Below, piece by piece: positions 1 to 6,740 of a stretch of DNA of 12,211 nt. How positions within the stretch are numbered: position 1 is the stretch's first letter; each line of letters opens with the position of its first letter. Location: contig CAZNFR010000094.1 in assembly GCA_964572225.1 (NCBI GenBank), positions 1-12,211 on the forward strand, given 5' to 3'. Source of the DNA: CAZNFR01 sp964572225. GTDB taxonomy: Bacteria > Bacteroidota > Bacteroidia > Bacteroidales > GCA-2748055. A model generated the notes under the pieces. That model was not told where the DNA came from. It did not search any database and worked only from the letters and a program-made list of their open reading frames with translations. The position numbers were made by a program, and so were the translations under genes.

Positions 1-55
1 CTAAACCTCTAAACCCCTAAACCTCTAAACCCCTAAACCTCTAAACCCCTAAACC
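1..55 (+). repeat. 8-bp-period C-rich tandem repeat (array R1)
   Basis: Seven head-to-tail 8-mers alternate between CTAAACCT and CTAAACCC, giving a higher-order period of 16. The last unit is incomplete and the array probably continues left of the window. The C-rich strand is the plus strand; the complement carries GGTTTAG/GGGGTTTAG runs resembling telomeric repeats. It lies 31 bp beyond the stop of the OsmC-family gene. Related arrays occur at 9727-9779, 12098-12170 and 12179-12211. No coding or IS feature is visible in it. Confidence 0.95.
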
Positions 56-86
56 AATCATAACCTCCCAGCTAGCCACCCCATTT

Positions 87-500
87 TCACTCTATAACAA
101 TCTCGTAGCTCAGTTCGAGGGCTTTCTTATAAGAGGCGCTTACGCCGCAGTATTTATCCTGAGAAAGGTTTACCGCTTTTTCAATCTTATCTTTCGGAAG
201 ATCTTTTCCCTTAAATTTGTAGATAATCTTCATTTCTTTGTAATTCTTAGGAAAATCATCGATGGTTTCTCCCTGCACTTCAATATCGAAAAAGTCGTAT
301 TCCACCCTCATCTTTTTCAAAATAGAAACCACATCCATTCCTGTGCAACCAGCTAATGCCAAAAGCATCAGAGGTTTTGGAGTAGGGCCGGTATTGTTCC
401 CTCCGCTTTCCGGTTTAGCATCTACATATATTTTATGACCTTCCACCTCTGCTTCAAAAGCCATGTCTTTCAACCAGGATACATTTACTGTGTGCTTCAT
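87..500 (-). CDS. OsmC/Ohr-family protein
   Basis: The 137-residue product has the length and pattern of a compact OsmC-like protein. Members of this superfamily are cytoplasmic homodimers that reduce organic hydroperoxides, or handle reactive small molecules, through a pair of active-site cysteines. Both cysteines are present: Cys52 in AGCTGMD at the start of the central helix and Cys118 in KYCGVSA. The GPTPKPLMLLALAGC segment before Cys52 is the typical family block. The overall form resembles the YhfA-like branch more than true Ohr or OsmC, so the substrate is unknown. The gene diverges from a Crp/Fnr-type regulator. A TAACTTTG element matching the Bacteroidota -7 consensus lies 36 bp upstream on this strand, inside a palindrome, which suggests control by the neighbouring regulator (inference). 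No Shine-Dalgarno sequence is evident. The family call is firm and the peroxidase role is probable. Confidence 0.88.
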   Translation of the reverse strand: MKHTVNVSWLKDMAFEAEVEGHKIYVDAKPESGGNNTGPTPKPLMLLALAGCTGMDVVSILKKMRVEYDFFDIEVQGETIDDFPKNYKEMKIIYKFKGKDLPKDKIEKAVNLSQDKYCGVSASYKKALELSYEIVIE

Positions 501-521
501 ACTTTGATGTATTTATATAGT

Positions 522-543
522 TAACTTTTTTGTCGCAAAGTTA
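522..543. promoter_or_regulatory. Perfect 7-8-7 palindrome in the OsmC/Crp divergent promoter region
   Basis: TAACTTT at 522-528 and its exact reverse complement AAAGTTA at 537-543 flank an 8-nt spacer, for a total of 22 bp. That is the usual footprint length of Crp/Fnr-family dimers. The right arm read on the minus strand (536-543, TAACTTTG) is also a full match to the TAnnTTTG -7 element and would serve the OsmC-family gene. The left arm on the plus strand (TAACTTTT) is a 7/8 match facing the regulator gene. It is therefore either an operator overlapping a promoter or simply two opposed -7 boxes. Confidence 0.5.
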
Positions 544-596
544 GTTATTAAATAGAATTTATCTAATTTTATCCTTGATAAAGGAGTGATTTAGGA

Positions 597-1304
597 ATGA
601 AGAAAACCACCATATCAGACTGCTTAGAGAATTGCATTAACCGGTCCCATTATTTATTTCGTCATCTTACCGAGGAAGAATTTAAGAGTCTGCACGAGGA
701 AGCCAGGCTGGATTCCTATAAACGGGGAAGCACCTTATATCATGAAGGGAACAGGATCAATGGTTTTTTCTGTATTGAAAATGGCATTATTAAGATCTTT
801 AAAACCGGTATCGATGGAAAGGAACAGATAATCCGTTTTGCCAAGAAAGGGGATATCATTGGGTTCCGCTCCGTACTTAGTCATGAACTTGCATGCACCA
901 CAGCCGAAGTAATTGAAGATGCCGTAACCTGCTATATTTCTGGTGAAACTCTGATCTCACTCGTGAAACTTAACGGCAATTTCTCCGTCGAACTTATGCA
1001 ACTTACCTGCAAAGAGCTGGGTGAAGCTAACGCCTACATAACAGATATAGCCCAGAAAACTGTTCGTGAAAGATTGGCTGAGATCCTGGTTCACCTCAAA
1101 AACGAATTTGGACTCGACGAACACGGAAATCTTCAGATATCCCTTACCCGCGAAGAATTAGCCAACATTGTCGGAACCGCGACAGAATCTGTTATCCGGC
1201 TCCTTTCCGAATTCAAGCAAGATCAGTTTATTGATCTTCAGGGCAGGAAGATCCGTATTCTCAATCTTTCTGGTTTGGTCAGGGTTGGAAACCTCTACGA
1301 ATAG
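597..1304 (+). CDS. Crp/Fnr-family transcriptional regulator
   Basis: This 235-residue protein has the standard two-domain Crp/Fnr layout. A cyclic-nucleotide-binding-type beta-roll covers about residues 20-140, followed by the long dimerisation helix at about 140-175. A C-terminal winged helix-turn-helix occupies about 183-225 (LTREELANIVGTATESVIRLL), with E197, S198 and R201 in the recognition helix. Six cysteines are present: C9 and C13 near the N-terminus (CLENC), C59, C100, C112 and C138. FNR uses four cysteines for an O2-labile 4Fe-4S cluster. The spacing here differs, so cluster binding is possible but unproven. A good ribosome site, AAGGAG at 581-586, lies 10 nt before the ATG. The gene diverges from an OsmC-family gene and probably regulates it and itself (inference). 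Its stop is 3 bp from the convergent small membrane-protein gene. Confidence 0.92.
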   Translation: MKKTTISDCLENCINRSHYLFRHLTEEEFKSLHEEARLDSYKRGSTLYHEGNRINGFFCIENGIIKIFKTGIDGKEQIIRFAKKGDIIGFRSVLSHELACTTAEVIEDAVTCYISGETLISLVKLNGNFSVELMQLTCKELGEANAYITDIAQKTVRERLAEILVHLKNEFGLDEHGNLQISLTREELANIVGTATESVIRLLSEFKQDQFIDLQGRKIRILNLSGLVRVGNLYE

Positions 1305-1307
1305 TCC

Positions 1308-1478
1308 CTAATTCAACCTCCGGTTCAGGATAATATAAACTACAAGTCCGATTATAACCAGAGCCGCGCTAATTATGAGTCCGGTATTATACTGAACTCC
1401 GTTACGAACAGTAATTACTGCAGTAATTGCGCCTCCGATTATAAACAGTATTCCCAGATTTGCAAGAAATTCTTTCAT
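1308..1478 (-). CDS. 56-residue two-helix membrane protein
   Basis: A short minus-strand frame runs from ATG at 1478-1476 to TAG at 1310-1308. It encodes 56 residues starting MKEFLANLGIL and ending YIILNRRLN. Two hydrophobic stretches stand out, at about residues 7-23 and 33-52, separated by a short polar turn (VRNGVQYNT). The C-terminus is basic (NRR). A Gly-rich first helix and positively charged tail are what a small integral membrane protein would show, and chance antisense DNA rarely gives such a clean two-helix pattern. The gene is convergent with the Crp/Fnr-type regulator, with only 3 bp between the stops. No clear ribosome site or full promoter element was found upstream. No function can be assigned; similar short unnamed membrane proteins are common in Bacteroidota. 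Confidence 0.72.
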   Translation of the reverse strand: MKEFLANLGILFIIGGAITAVITVRNGVQYNTGLIISAALVIIGLVVYIILNRRLN

Positions 1479-1681
1479 AGAACAGGATATTTTAAGTGGT
1501 TTTATTGAACTTTCTTTTGATCCTTAGTTAAATGTCAAATTTCAGGGTACTTCGTGTTATTTCACTTATTTTTAATCCAAGCTATACCATTGCTATCCCG
1601 AACAACATCTATGCCTTTTGAACATTTGTTTAGTACTTTCCTTTAACGAACCCACTCTCATCGAAACTAAAAATACAAAAT
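1479..1681. other. Non-coding gap between small membrane protein and ruvB
   Basis: This AT-rich 203-bp stretch would hold the promoter of the small membrane-protein gene and the 3' end of the ruvB transcript. I see no convincing hairpin with a T-tract after the ruvB stop and no exact TAnnTTTG element before the small gene. A short minus-strand frame of about 22 codons ending at 1562 has protein-like composition but no start, and may be a gene remnant or chance. Confidence 0.6.
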
Positions 1682-2701
1682 CTAAAATAAAGTATCCTGT
1701 TTGTTTTTAAAAATTCCCAGATGTTTAAAGGCAAGCGGAGTAACCTCTCTTCCTCTGGGGGTTCTTTTCATGTATCCTTCCTTTATCAGGAAAGGTTCAT
1801 ACACTTCTTCGATGGTTCCGGACTCCTCGCTAACAGCAGTAGCAATGGTATTGAGACCTACTGGTCCTCCATCAAACTTCTCAATGATGGTTCTCAATAT
1901 TTTATTATCCATTTCATCCAGACCTGCCTTGTCTATATTCAGTGCTTCCAGGCTAAAGCGGGTAATATCAATTTCGACAGAACCGTTTCCTTTCACCTGT
2001 GCAAAATCGCGTACTCTTCTCAGAAGAGCATTGGCAATTCTGGGTGTTCCACGGCTTCGGGAAGCGATCTCCCGGGCAGCCTGGTCTTCAATATCCACAT
2101 TCAGAATGGAAGCCGACCTTTTGACGATTCCGGTAAGTATGTTATGATCGTAGTATTCGAGCAGGGAATTGATGCCAAACCGGGCTCTTAGTGGACTTGT
2201 AAGCAATCCTGATCGGGTAGTGGCACCGATTAGGGTAAAGGGGTTCAGTTTTAATTGCACGGATCGTGCACTGGGCCCTTTGTCTATCATAATATCAATG
2301 GTATAATCCTCCATTGCCGAATACAGATATTCTTCCACGATGGGTGAAAGCCGGTGGATCTCATCAATAAACAACACATCTCCTTCCTCCAGTCCGGTAA
2401 GCAATCCTGCCAGATCGCCAGCTTTATCGAGTACCGGTCCGGAAGTGATTTTGATACCAACATTCAGCTCGTTAGCAATGATGTTGGCGAGGGTGGTTTT
2501 GCCCAGGCCCGGGGGACCGTGTAAAAGAACATGATCCAGGGCTTCCTGTCTTTGCCTTGCTGCCTGAACAAAAACCTTAAGGTTATCCACAATCTTGCTT
2601 TGACCGTTAAAATCCTGAAAATATAGCGGTCTCAGCTGTTGTTCCAATTCCTTCTCAACCGGTCCGAGATTGTTTTCGTTCAGATCAAATTCTTCTGTCA
2701 T
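1682..2701 (-). CDS. ruvB: Holliday junction branch-migration ATPase RuvB
   Basis: RuvB is the AAA+ motor that, with RuvA, drives branch migration of Holliday junctions before RuvC cleavage. The 339-residue product is full length and all hallmarks are visible: Walker A GPPGLGKT at 62-69, Walker B FIDEIH at 111-116, sensor 1 GATTR at 159-163, the arginine finger R174 in RARFG, the sensor 2 block GTPRIAN at 219-224, and the C-terminal winged-helix DNA-binding segment with YMKRTPRGRE at about 310-319. It is the last gene of a nadA / YwqK-like / ruvB minus-strand run. Its ATG directly abuts the stop of the preceding gene (TAGATG), which implies translational coupling. ruvA and ruvC are not in the window. 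Confidence 0.98.
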   Translation of the reverse strand: MTEEFDLNENNLGPVEKELEQQLRPLYFQDFNGQSKIVDNLKVFVQAARQRQEALDHVLLHGPPGLGKTTLANIIANELNVGIKITSGPVLDKAGDLAGLLTGLEEGDVLFIDEIHRLSPIVEEYLYSAMEDYTIDIMIDKGPSARSVQLKLNPFTLIGATTRSGLLTSPLRARFGINSLLEYYDHNILTGIVKRSASILNVDIEDQAAREIASRSRGTPRIANALLRRVRDFAQVKGNGSVEIDITRFSLEALNIDKAGLDEMDNKILRTIIEKFDGGPVGLNTIATAVSEESGTIEEVYEPFLIKEGYMKRTPRGREVTPLAFKHLGIFKNKQDTLF

Positions 2702-4255
2702 CTATTTTATGATTTTCACAGAGCCATCGGGGAGATCAATTTTTTGTCCGTTAATCCGGTACTCCATATTATTACGGTAGGTAATGGTCATGGTAAGATT
2801 TCCCATCTCGTCGTATTTCTTCCAGTTTCTCTCTCTTATGCCCATTTCATAGAACCTTTCTTCCTTGAGTTCACCGGTAGGATAGTAATACTTATGCTTT
2901 CCGCTTGGTTGTCCCTGCACGAATTCCCCTTCAAACTGAAGGGTTTCATCCTTATAATAATACTTCCATACACCCGTTCTGAGTCCGGTCTGATATCTGC
3001 CCTTTTCGATATGATCGCCCGCATGGTAAACCCATTCCCCTTCCTTCTCTCCATTAATAAACTCCCCTTCGGTAATCACTTCACCCAGCTCATTATATTC
3101 GATCATTTTACCATCTTCACGTCCGTTAAAATAGCTTTCCTCTCTCAGGATACTTCCATCGGAGTAATACCAGATCCATTCCCCGTCAGGCAAACCTCTC
3201 AGATACCCTCCGATCTGTTCTACCTGACCGTTGGGATAGTAGTGATTCCAGGTTCCGCTTTTTTGATTATTCCTGTAGATACCGGTTGCTTTCACTTTAC
3301 CATCGGGATAGAGATCTTTCCATTCTCCTATCCGGTTTCCCTGCTCATCAACAATTCCCTCCGCAATCTTTACTCCCAGGTCGTTGTATAAAAATGCATT
3401 GATTACCTCCCCTTCCGAATTATAAAAACGATGAATCCCAACCGGAACATTCTCTTTAAAACTGCCCTGAAATATTACGTTTCCTTCATCATCAAATTCT
3501 CTACGGATTTCAATTTGTTCTGCAAGGATTTCATCTTCATCTTCTTCCACGATTCTTCCTTCTTCGTAATCCATAATCAGGCTGAGGTTTCCGTTGGGTT
3601 GAAACTCCTTATATACCCCATCAATTTGATTATCCTTGTAAAAAACTTCCCTTTTTACCGTTCCATCCTCGTAGAATTCCATCCACTGACCCTGTTTTCT
3701 GCCTTCATTATCCGTTCGGTTTATGCGGATTCTTTCAATAAGGTAATCGTTATGGTATTCCAGCAGAGCAACAAGGGTACCGTCTTCATCAAAAGCCCTT
3801 CCGGGTCCTTCCCGGTTCCCTTCTTCATAATATACCTCTTCTTTAAGATTTCCGTTTGTATAATAATAATAGGATCTTCCCTCCTTTATTCCATTCACAT
3901 AGAGTTCCCTGGCCACCACCACCCCATCGGTGGTATTTTCATAACTATAGCTTATGCTGTACCCGTTCCTTTTTCCAAGACGATAATCGATTCTCTGCGT
4001 TACTTCCCCTCTTTGATTATAGAAAGTCCAGGTACTGTCGAGTAGGAAATTGGTTCTTAGTCCTTCCGATTTAATAACCCCGGTAGTATAATATGTTTTC
4101 CAGTACCCATCCGGTTTCCCGTCTCTCATCATACCCTCACTGGAAACCTGTCCGTTAGGGTAGAAAATCTGTGTATACCCGTTCTCCTGTTCCTGGGAAA
4201 TACCCGGAAGGGGAATGGACAATCCTATAATAATCAGATAAATAAAAACTTTCAT
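2702..4255 (-). CDS. Exported YwqK/MORN-type repeat protein, about 18 repeats
   Basis: From ATG at 4255 the product is 517 residues. An upstream in-frame ATG at 4378 would overlap nadA and add a charged, non-signal-like extension. The chosen start gives a clean signal peptide (MKVFIYLIIIGLSIPLPGIS, probable cleavage near residue 20). The rest is about 18 imperfect repeats of roughly 23 residues with the pattern G-x-W-x-x-Y-Y-x-x-G-x-(L/V)-x-x-E-x-x-Y-x-x-G-x-x-x-G, which is the YwqK/MORN-like fold of stacked beta hairpins. Databases often name such proteins 'YwqK family antitoxin', but nothing here indicates a toxin partner. Export predicts a periplasmic or cell-surface role. The gene starts 25 bp after nadA and abuts ruvB, so it is co-transcribed with unrelated housekeeping genes. 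Function unknown. Confidence 0.88.
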   Translation of the reverse strand: MKVFIYLIIIGLSIPLPGISQEQENGYTQIFYPNGQVSSEGMMRDGKPDGYWKTYYTTGVIKSEGLRTNFLLDSTWTFYNQRGEVTQRIDYRLGKRNGYSISYSYENTTDGVVVARELYVNGIKEGRSYYYYTNGNLKEEVYYEEGNREGPGRAFDEDGTLVALLEYHNDYLIERIRINRTDNEGRKQGQWMEFYEDGTVKREVFYKDNQIDGVYKEFQPNGNLSLIMDYEEGRIVEEDEDEILAEQIEIRREFDDEGNVIFQGSFKENVPVGIHRFYNSEGEVINAFLYNDLGVKIAEGIVDEQGNRIGEWKDLYPDGKVKATGIYRNNQKSGTWNHYYPNGQVEQIGGYLRGLPDGEWIWYYSDGSILREESYFNGREDGKMIEYNELGEVITEGEFINGEKEGEWVYHAGDHIEKGRYQTGLRTGVWKYYYKDETLQFEGEFVQGQPSGKHKYYYPTGELKEERFYEMGIRERNWKKYDEMGNLTMTITYRNNMEYRINGQKIDLPDGSVKIIK

Positions 4256-4261
4256 GCCAAA

Positions 4262-4269
4262 CAAATTTA
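4262..4269 (-). promoter_or_regulatory. Possible internal -7 element before the YwqK-like gene
   Basis: On the minus strand TAAATTTG is a full match to TAnnTTTG and ends 6 nt before the ATG at 4255, in the 25-bp gap after nadA. Transcription from it would give a nearly leaderless mRNA. The nearest upstream TTG is only 14 bp away, shorter than the usual -33 spacing of about 19-21, so the match may be chance in AT-rich DNA. Confidence 0.3.
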
Positions 4270-4280
4270 CAAAATTGCCA

Positions 4281-5288
4281 TTACAATCCGAGTCGTTCGG
4301 ATATTTCCAGCATTCTAAGAATGGAACCTTCCGCTTTTTTACGGATACTTTCCTCCACCTGAACCTCCGGAACTTCATATTTAAGACAGTTATAAAGCTT
4401 TTTCATGGTGATCAGCTTCATGAACTTGCAATCATTACACGCACAGGTACTGTCTTTCGGGGGAGCTGGAATAAATATTTTAGTTGGATTCTCCTTTTGC
4501 ATCTGATGAAGAATGCCCGATTCGGTAGCAACGATATATTTATTCCCCGGATCTTCCCCGGTAAATTTCAACAGCGAGGAAGTAGAACCAATATGATCCG
4601 CAATAATCAGTACCGGCTTTTCGCATTCCGGATGCGCAATCACTTTGGCGTCGGGATTTTCCTTTTTCAGTTCCAGTATTCTTTCAAGGCTGAATTCTTC
4701 ATGCACATGACAGGCCCCATCCCATATTACCATATCTTCCCGTCCGGTAATGCTTTTAATGTAATTACCGAGGTTCCGGTCGGGAGCAAAGATAATCTTT
4801 TCGTTTTTCGGCAGACTGTTTACAATGGCCAGGGCATTGGCAGAAGTACAGATAATATCGGTCATGGCCTTGATCTCTGCGGTTGTATTAACATAAGATA
4901 TTACCGTATGATCCGGGTATTTTTCCTTAAACTTCCGGAACTCCTCCGGGGGAGCTGAATCTGCCAGAGAACAACCGGCATTGGTATCAGGAATCAGAAC
5001 CTTTTTCTGAGGTGAAAGGATTTTTGCCGTTTCAGCCATAAAATGAACACCGGCAAGTACAATTATATCTGCATCCGTTTTTGCGGCTTTCTGAGCAAGT
5101 ACCAGACTATCACCCACCACATCGGCAATATCCTGAATCTCACCCTCCTGGTAATAATGGGCCATAATCACCACATTCTTTTCTTTTCTCATTCGGTCAA
5201 TCTCAGCCACTATATCCACCTTCTTTTCAATCTCGAGATCAACAAACCCTTTGCTTAGGTCCACTTTTTCCTTTTCAACAATATTCAT
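4281..5288 (-). CDS. nadA: Quinolinate synthase NadA
   Basis: NadA condenses iminoaspartate with dihydroxyacetone phosphate to quinolinate in de novo NAD synthesis, using an O2-sensitive 4Fe-4S cluster. From ATG at 5288 the protein is 335 residues, a normal length. An in-frame ATG at 5381 would add 31 residues, including a His run from a simple repeat, and is unlikely. Family blocks are clear: MAHYYQ near residue 42, GVHFMAETAK near 80, NAGCSLAD with C106, GACHVHEEF with C193, HPECE near 219, ATESGILHQM near 254, and the C-terminal CACNDC with C282, C284 and C287. C106, C193 and one of the last group should be the three cluster ligands. It heads the operon with the YwqK-like gene and ruvB. 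nadB and nadC are not nearby. Confidence 0.96.
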   Translation of the reverse strand: MNIVEKEKVDLSKGFVDLEIEKKVDIVAEIDRMRKEKNVVIMAHYYQEGEIQDIADVVGDSLVLAQKAAKTDADIIVLAGVHFMAETAKILSPQKKVLIPDTNAGCSLADSAPPEEFRKFKEKYPDHTVISYVNTTAEIKAMTDIICTSANALAIVNSLPKNEKIIFAPDRNLGNYIKSITGREDMVIWDGACHVHEEFSLERILELKKENPDAKVIAHPECEKPVLIIADHIGSTSSLLKFTGEDPGNKYIVATESGILHQMQKENPTKIFIPAPPKDSTCACNDCKFMKLITMKKLYNCLKYEVPEVQVEESIRKKAEGSILRMLEISERLGL

Positions 5289-5324
5289 TATTCTTTTATT
5301 ACTATAAATTAATTTAAATCTTTT

Positions 5325-5338
5325 ATGATGATGATGAT
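5325..5338. repeat. Trinucleotide simple repeat (ATG)n
   Basis: ATG is repeated four and two-thirds times in the nadA leader, 37 bp upstream of the nadA ATG. Its complement encodes the His run in the unlikely N-terminal extension of NadA. It could vary by slippage, but it is short and outside the coding frame chosen here. Confidence 0.8.
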
Positions 5339-5462
5339 ATCCTGTTGATTCTGTTAATAATTTTCCAGGAATAAATTGCATCCTTCATTAATAACAAATT
5401 TGCAACAAATATTTAACAAAGATAAACATGCTTTTTAATTGAAAATCATGCACCTTCCAAAT

Positions 5463-5481
5463 TATTAACAAGCTGTTAATA
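5463..5481. promoter_or_regulatory. Perfect 8-3-8 palindrome upstream of nadA
   Basis: TATTAACA, the spacer AGC, then TGTTAATA form a perfect inverted repeat with an odd 3-bp centre. It is about 175 bp upstream of the nadA ATG and about 40 bp upstream of the candidate -7 element at 5417-5424. A second overlapping pair, AACAAG and CTTGTT (5468-5473 and 5485-5490), shares its left part. As DNA it could be an operator. As RNA it would be a weak AU-rich hairpin without a T-tract, so a terminator is unlikely. Confidence 0.4.
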
Positions 5482-5832
5482 GCACTTGTTCTTAAAAAAT
5501 TTTCGTATCATAAATACCCTTTTCCTGTTCAAATATTGTTTGATATTTTTTAAAAGGGAGTAAAAAATTTTTGTTGGATTTTTCGGCGGAATTTTTAAGC
5601 AGCATAGAAATCCGGAAGTCAAGCTTATTTTTTACTTTTTTTCTGAATATTTTGAACAATCATTTAACAGGGAAAGTGAAAAAACCCTCCTTCCTAACTT
5701 TTATTATATTCAACTAATATTCAGTATTTTACTATTATTCGCCCTCCTTCATTCCTGCCTGTCATTCTCATCGGCAGCAGGGGATTTTCAGCGCCTGCAT
5801 TTATAATACTTTCAGGTCTTAAATTATTATAC

Positions 5833-5840
5833 TAATTTTG
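5833..5840 (+). promoter_or_regulatory. Candidate -7 element of the rpiB-Rrf2 operon
   Basis: TAATTTTG matches TAnnTTTG in full and ends 22 bp before the rpiB ATG at 5863, giving a short leader. No TTG is seen at the expected -33 spacing. The element is flanked by ATACT and AGTAT arms (5829-5833 and 5841-5845), a weak symmetry that could be accidental. Confidence 0.45.
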
Positions 5841-5862
5841 AGTATTGTACAAATATCTCACC

Positions 5863-6300
5863 ATGATTACTGATTCCATTGTCATTGCATCCGATCACGC
5901 CGGATTTTCGCTCAAGCAGGAGATTATTTCCTTTCTCAAAGATAAAGGATTAAAGATTGAAGACCTTGGGACCTATGATGATGCTGCCACGGATTATCCT
6001 GATTTTGGGCACGCACTTGCAGGAAAGATTGAAAGCGGGGAATATGCCTACGGGATTTCGATTTGTGGTACCGGAAACGGAATCAGCATGACGGCAAACA
6101 AGCATGCTTCAATTCGCTCCGGGATTTGCTGGAGCGAAGAGGTTGCCCGCCTTACCCGTGCTCACAACGATGCCAACATATGTTCTCTGCCGGCAAGGTT
6201 TGTATCTGTGGATCTGGCGAAAAGGATGGTAGAGATCTTTTTGACCACGGAATTTGATGGCGGAAGGCACGAGCGCAGAATTCGCAAAATACCTCTTTAA
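5863..6300 (+). CDS. rpiB: Ribose-5-phosphate isomerase B
   Basis: RpiB interconverts ribose 5-phosphate and ribulose 5-phosphate in the non-oxidative pentose phosphate pathway. The 145-residue product from ATG at 5863 has the family features: the IASDHAGF loop with D11 and H12, the catalytic base C68 in ISICGTGNGISM, and H101 in RAHNDAN. A TTG six codons upstream (5845) would add residues in front of the normal RpiB N-terminus and is not needed. The family also includes LacAB-type isomerases, but the ICGTGNG pattern and length fit RpiB. The Rrf2-type regulator gene begins 11 bp after the stop, so the two are probably one transcript. Confidence 0.95.
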   Translation: MITDSIVIASDHAGFSLKQEIISFLKDKGLKIEDLGTYDDAATDYPDFGHALAGKIESGEYAYGISICGTGNGISMTANKHASIRSGICWSEEVARLTRAHNDANICSLPARFVSVDLAKRMVEIFLTTEFDGGRHERRIRKIPL

Positions 6301-6311
6301 TATCCACATGT

Positions 6312-6740
6312 ATGTTATCCAATACCTGTAAATATGGCTTGCGTGCGGTGATATACCTGGCGCTGAATGCCCGGAACGGGGAGAAGATCGGGATTAAAAA
6401 AATATCATCCGATCTCCAGGTTCCCAGTCCTTTCCTGGGTAAGATCCTTCAATCCCTTGCCAAGCAAAAGTTGCTTGATTCCACCAAGGGTCCGAACGGG
6501 GGTTTCGGCCTGGGAAAGGATCCGGCCGAAATTTTTCTGATGGACATCGTAGCCATCATTGACGGGGACGACAATTTCCGCAGGTGTGCCATCGGCAATA
6601 TGTATTGTGAGGAGCAGGATCAGCCCTGTGCTCTGCACAGTCGTTATGCAGTTTTGCGGGATGAGATGAAATCCCTTTTCCAGGCTTCTACCTTAGCCGA
6701 GGTAATTGCTGATGCCGACGGTAAAGCTTTCAGGATCTAA
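6312..6740 (+). CDS. Rrf2-family Fe-S transcriptional regulator
   Basis: This is a 142-residue protein of the Rrf2 family (IscR, NsrR, CymR and relatives). The N-terminal winged helix-turn-helix runs from about residue 1 to 68 (SNTCKYGLRAVIYLAL; VPSPFLGKILQSLAKQKLL; GPNGGFGL in the wing). The cluster loop carries three cysteines, C92, C99 and C106, with spacing C-x6-C-x6-C. IscR and NsrR use a similar triad to bind a 2Fe-2S or 4Fe-4S cluster; the spacing here is slightly longer. It may sense Fe-S status, NO or redox state; which one cannot be told from sequence alone. The start at 6312 is fixed, since the nearby ATG at 6308 leads to an early stop. It is 11 bp downstream of rpiB, and its last 11 bp overlap the convergent VanZ-like gene. 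Confidence 0.92.
   Translation: MLSNTCKYGLRAVIYLALNARNGEKIGIKKISSDLQVPSPFLGKILQSLAKQKLLDSTKGPNGGFGLGKDPAEIFLMDIVAIIDGDDNFRRCAIGNMYCEEQDQPCALHSRYAVLRDEMKSLFQASTLAEVIADADGKAFRI

Larger units (their letters stand above)
5289..5862. other. 574-bp AT-rich divergent intergenic region, nadA/rpiB
   Basis: No convincing gene was found here on either strand. Contents noted: an (ATG)n simple repeat at 5325-5338; a -7-like element for nadA at 5417-5424 (minus-strand TATCTTTG, full match to TAnnTTTG, without a well-spaced -33 TTG); a perfect 8-3-8 palindrome at 5463-5481; a smaller TCAAA-N5-TTTGA palindrome at 5529-5543; and a rpiB-proximal -7 element at 5833-5840. Homopolymeric A and T runs fill 5490-5660. 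The size is generous for a simple promoter pair, so a small RNA is possible, but no structure I can see proves one. Confidence 0.6.

Noticed and set aside
1..55. CRISPR array or true telomere at the window edge.
   Set aside because: Units are 8 bp without spacers, so it is not CRISPR. Similar arrays occur inside the window between ordinary genes, so a chromosome end is not required.
1562..1630. Short minus-strand frame reading like a protein tail (KGIDVVRDSNGIAWIKNK then stop) in the gap before the small membrane-protein gene.
   Set aside because: It has only about 22 codons after an upstream stop, no start codon and no recognisable family, so a gene remnant cannot be told from chance.
2639..3391. 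Long plus-strand frames opposite the YwqK-like gene and ruvB (for example 2639-3391 and 3431-4045).
   Set aside because: They mirror the antisense of a repetitive coding gene, show no domain, and overlap well-supported genes completely.
5289..5862. A riboswitch or small RNA in the long nadA/rpiB gap.
   Set aside because: Apart from short AT-rich dyads I could find no GC-containing stem set or conserved riboswitch core, and no terminator hairpin for a small transcript.
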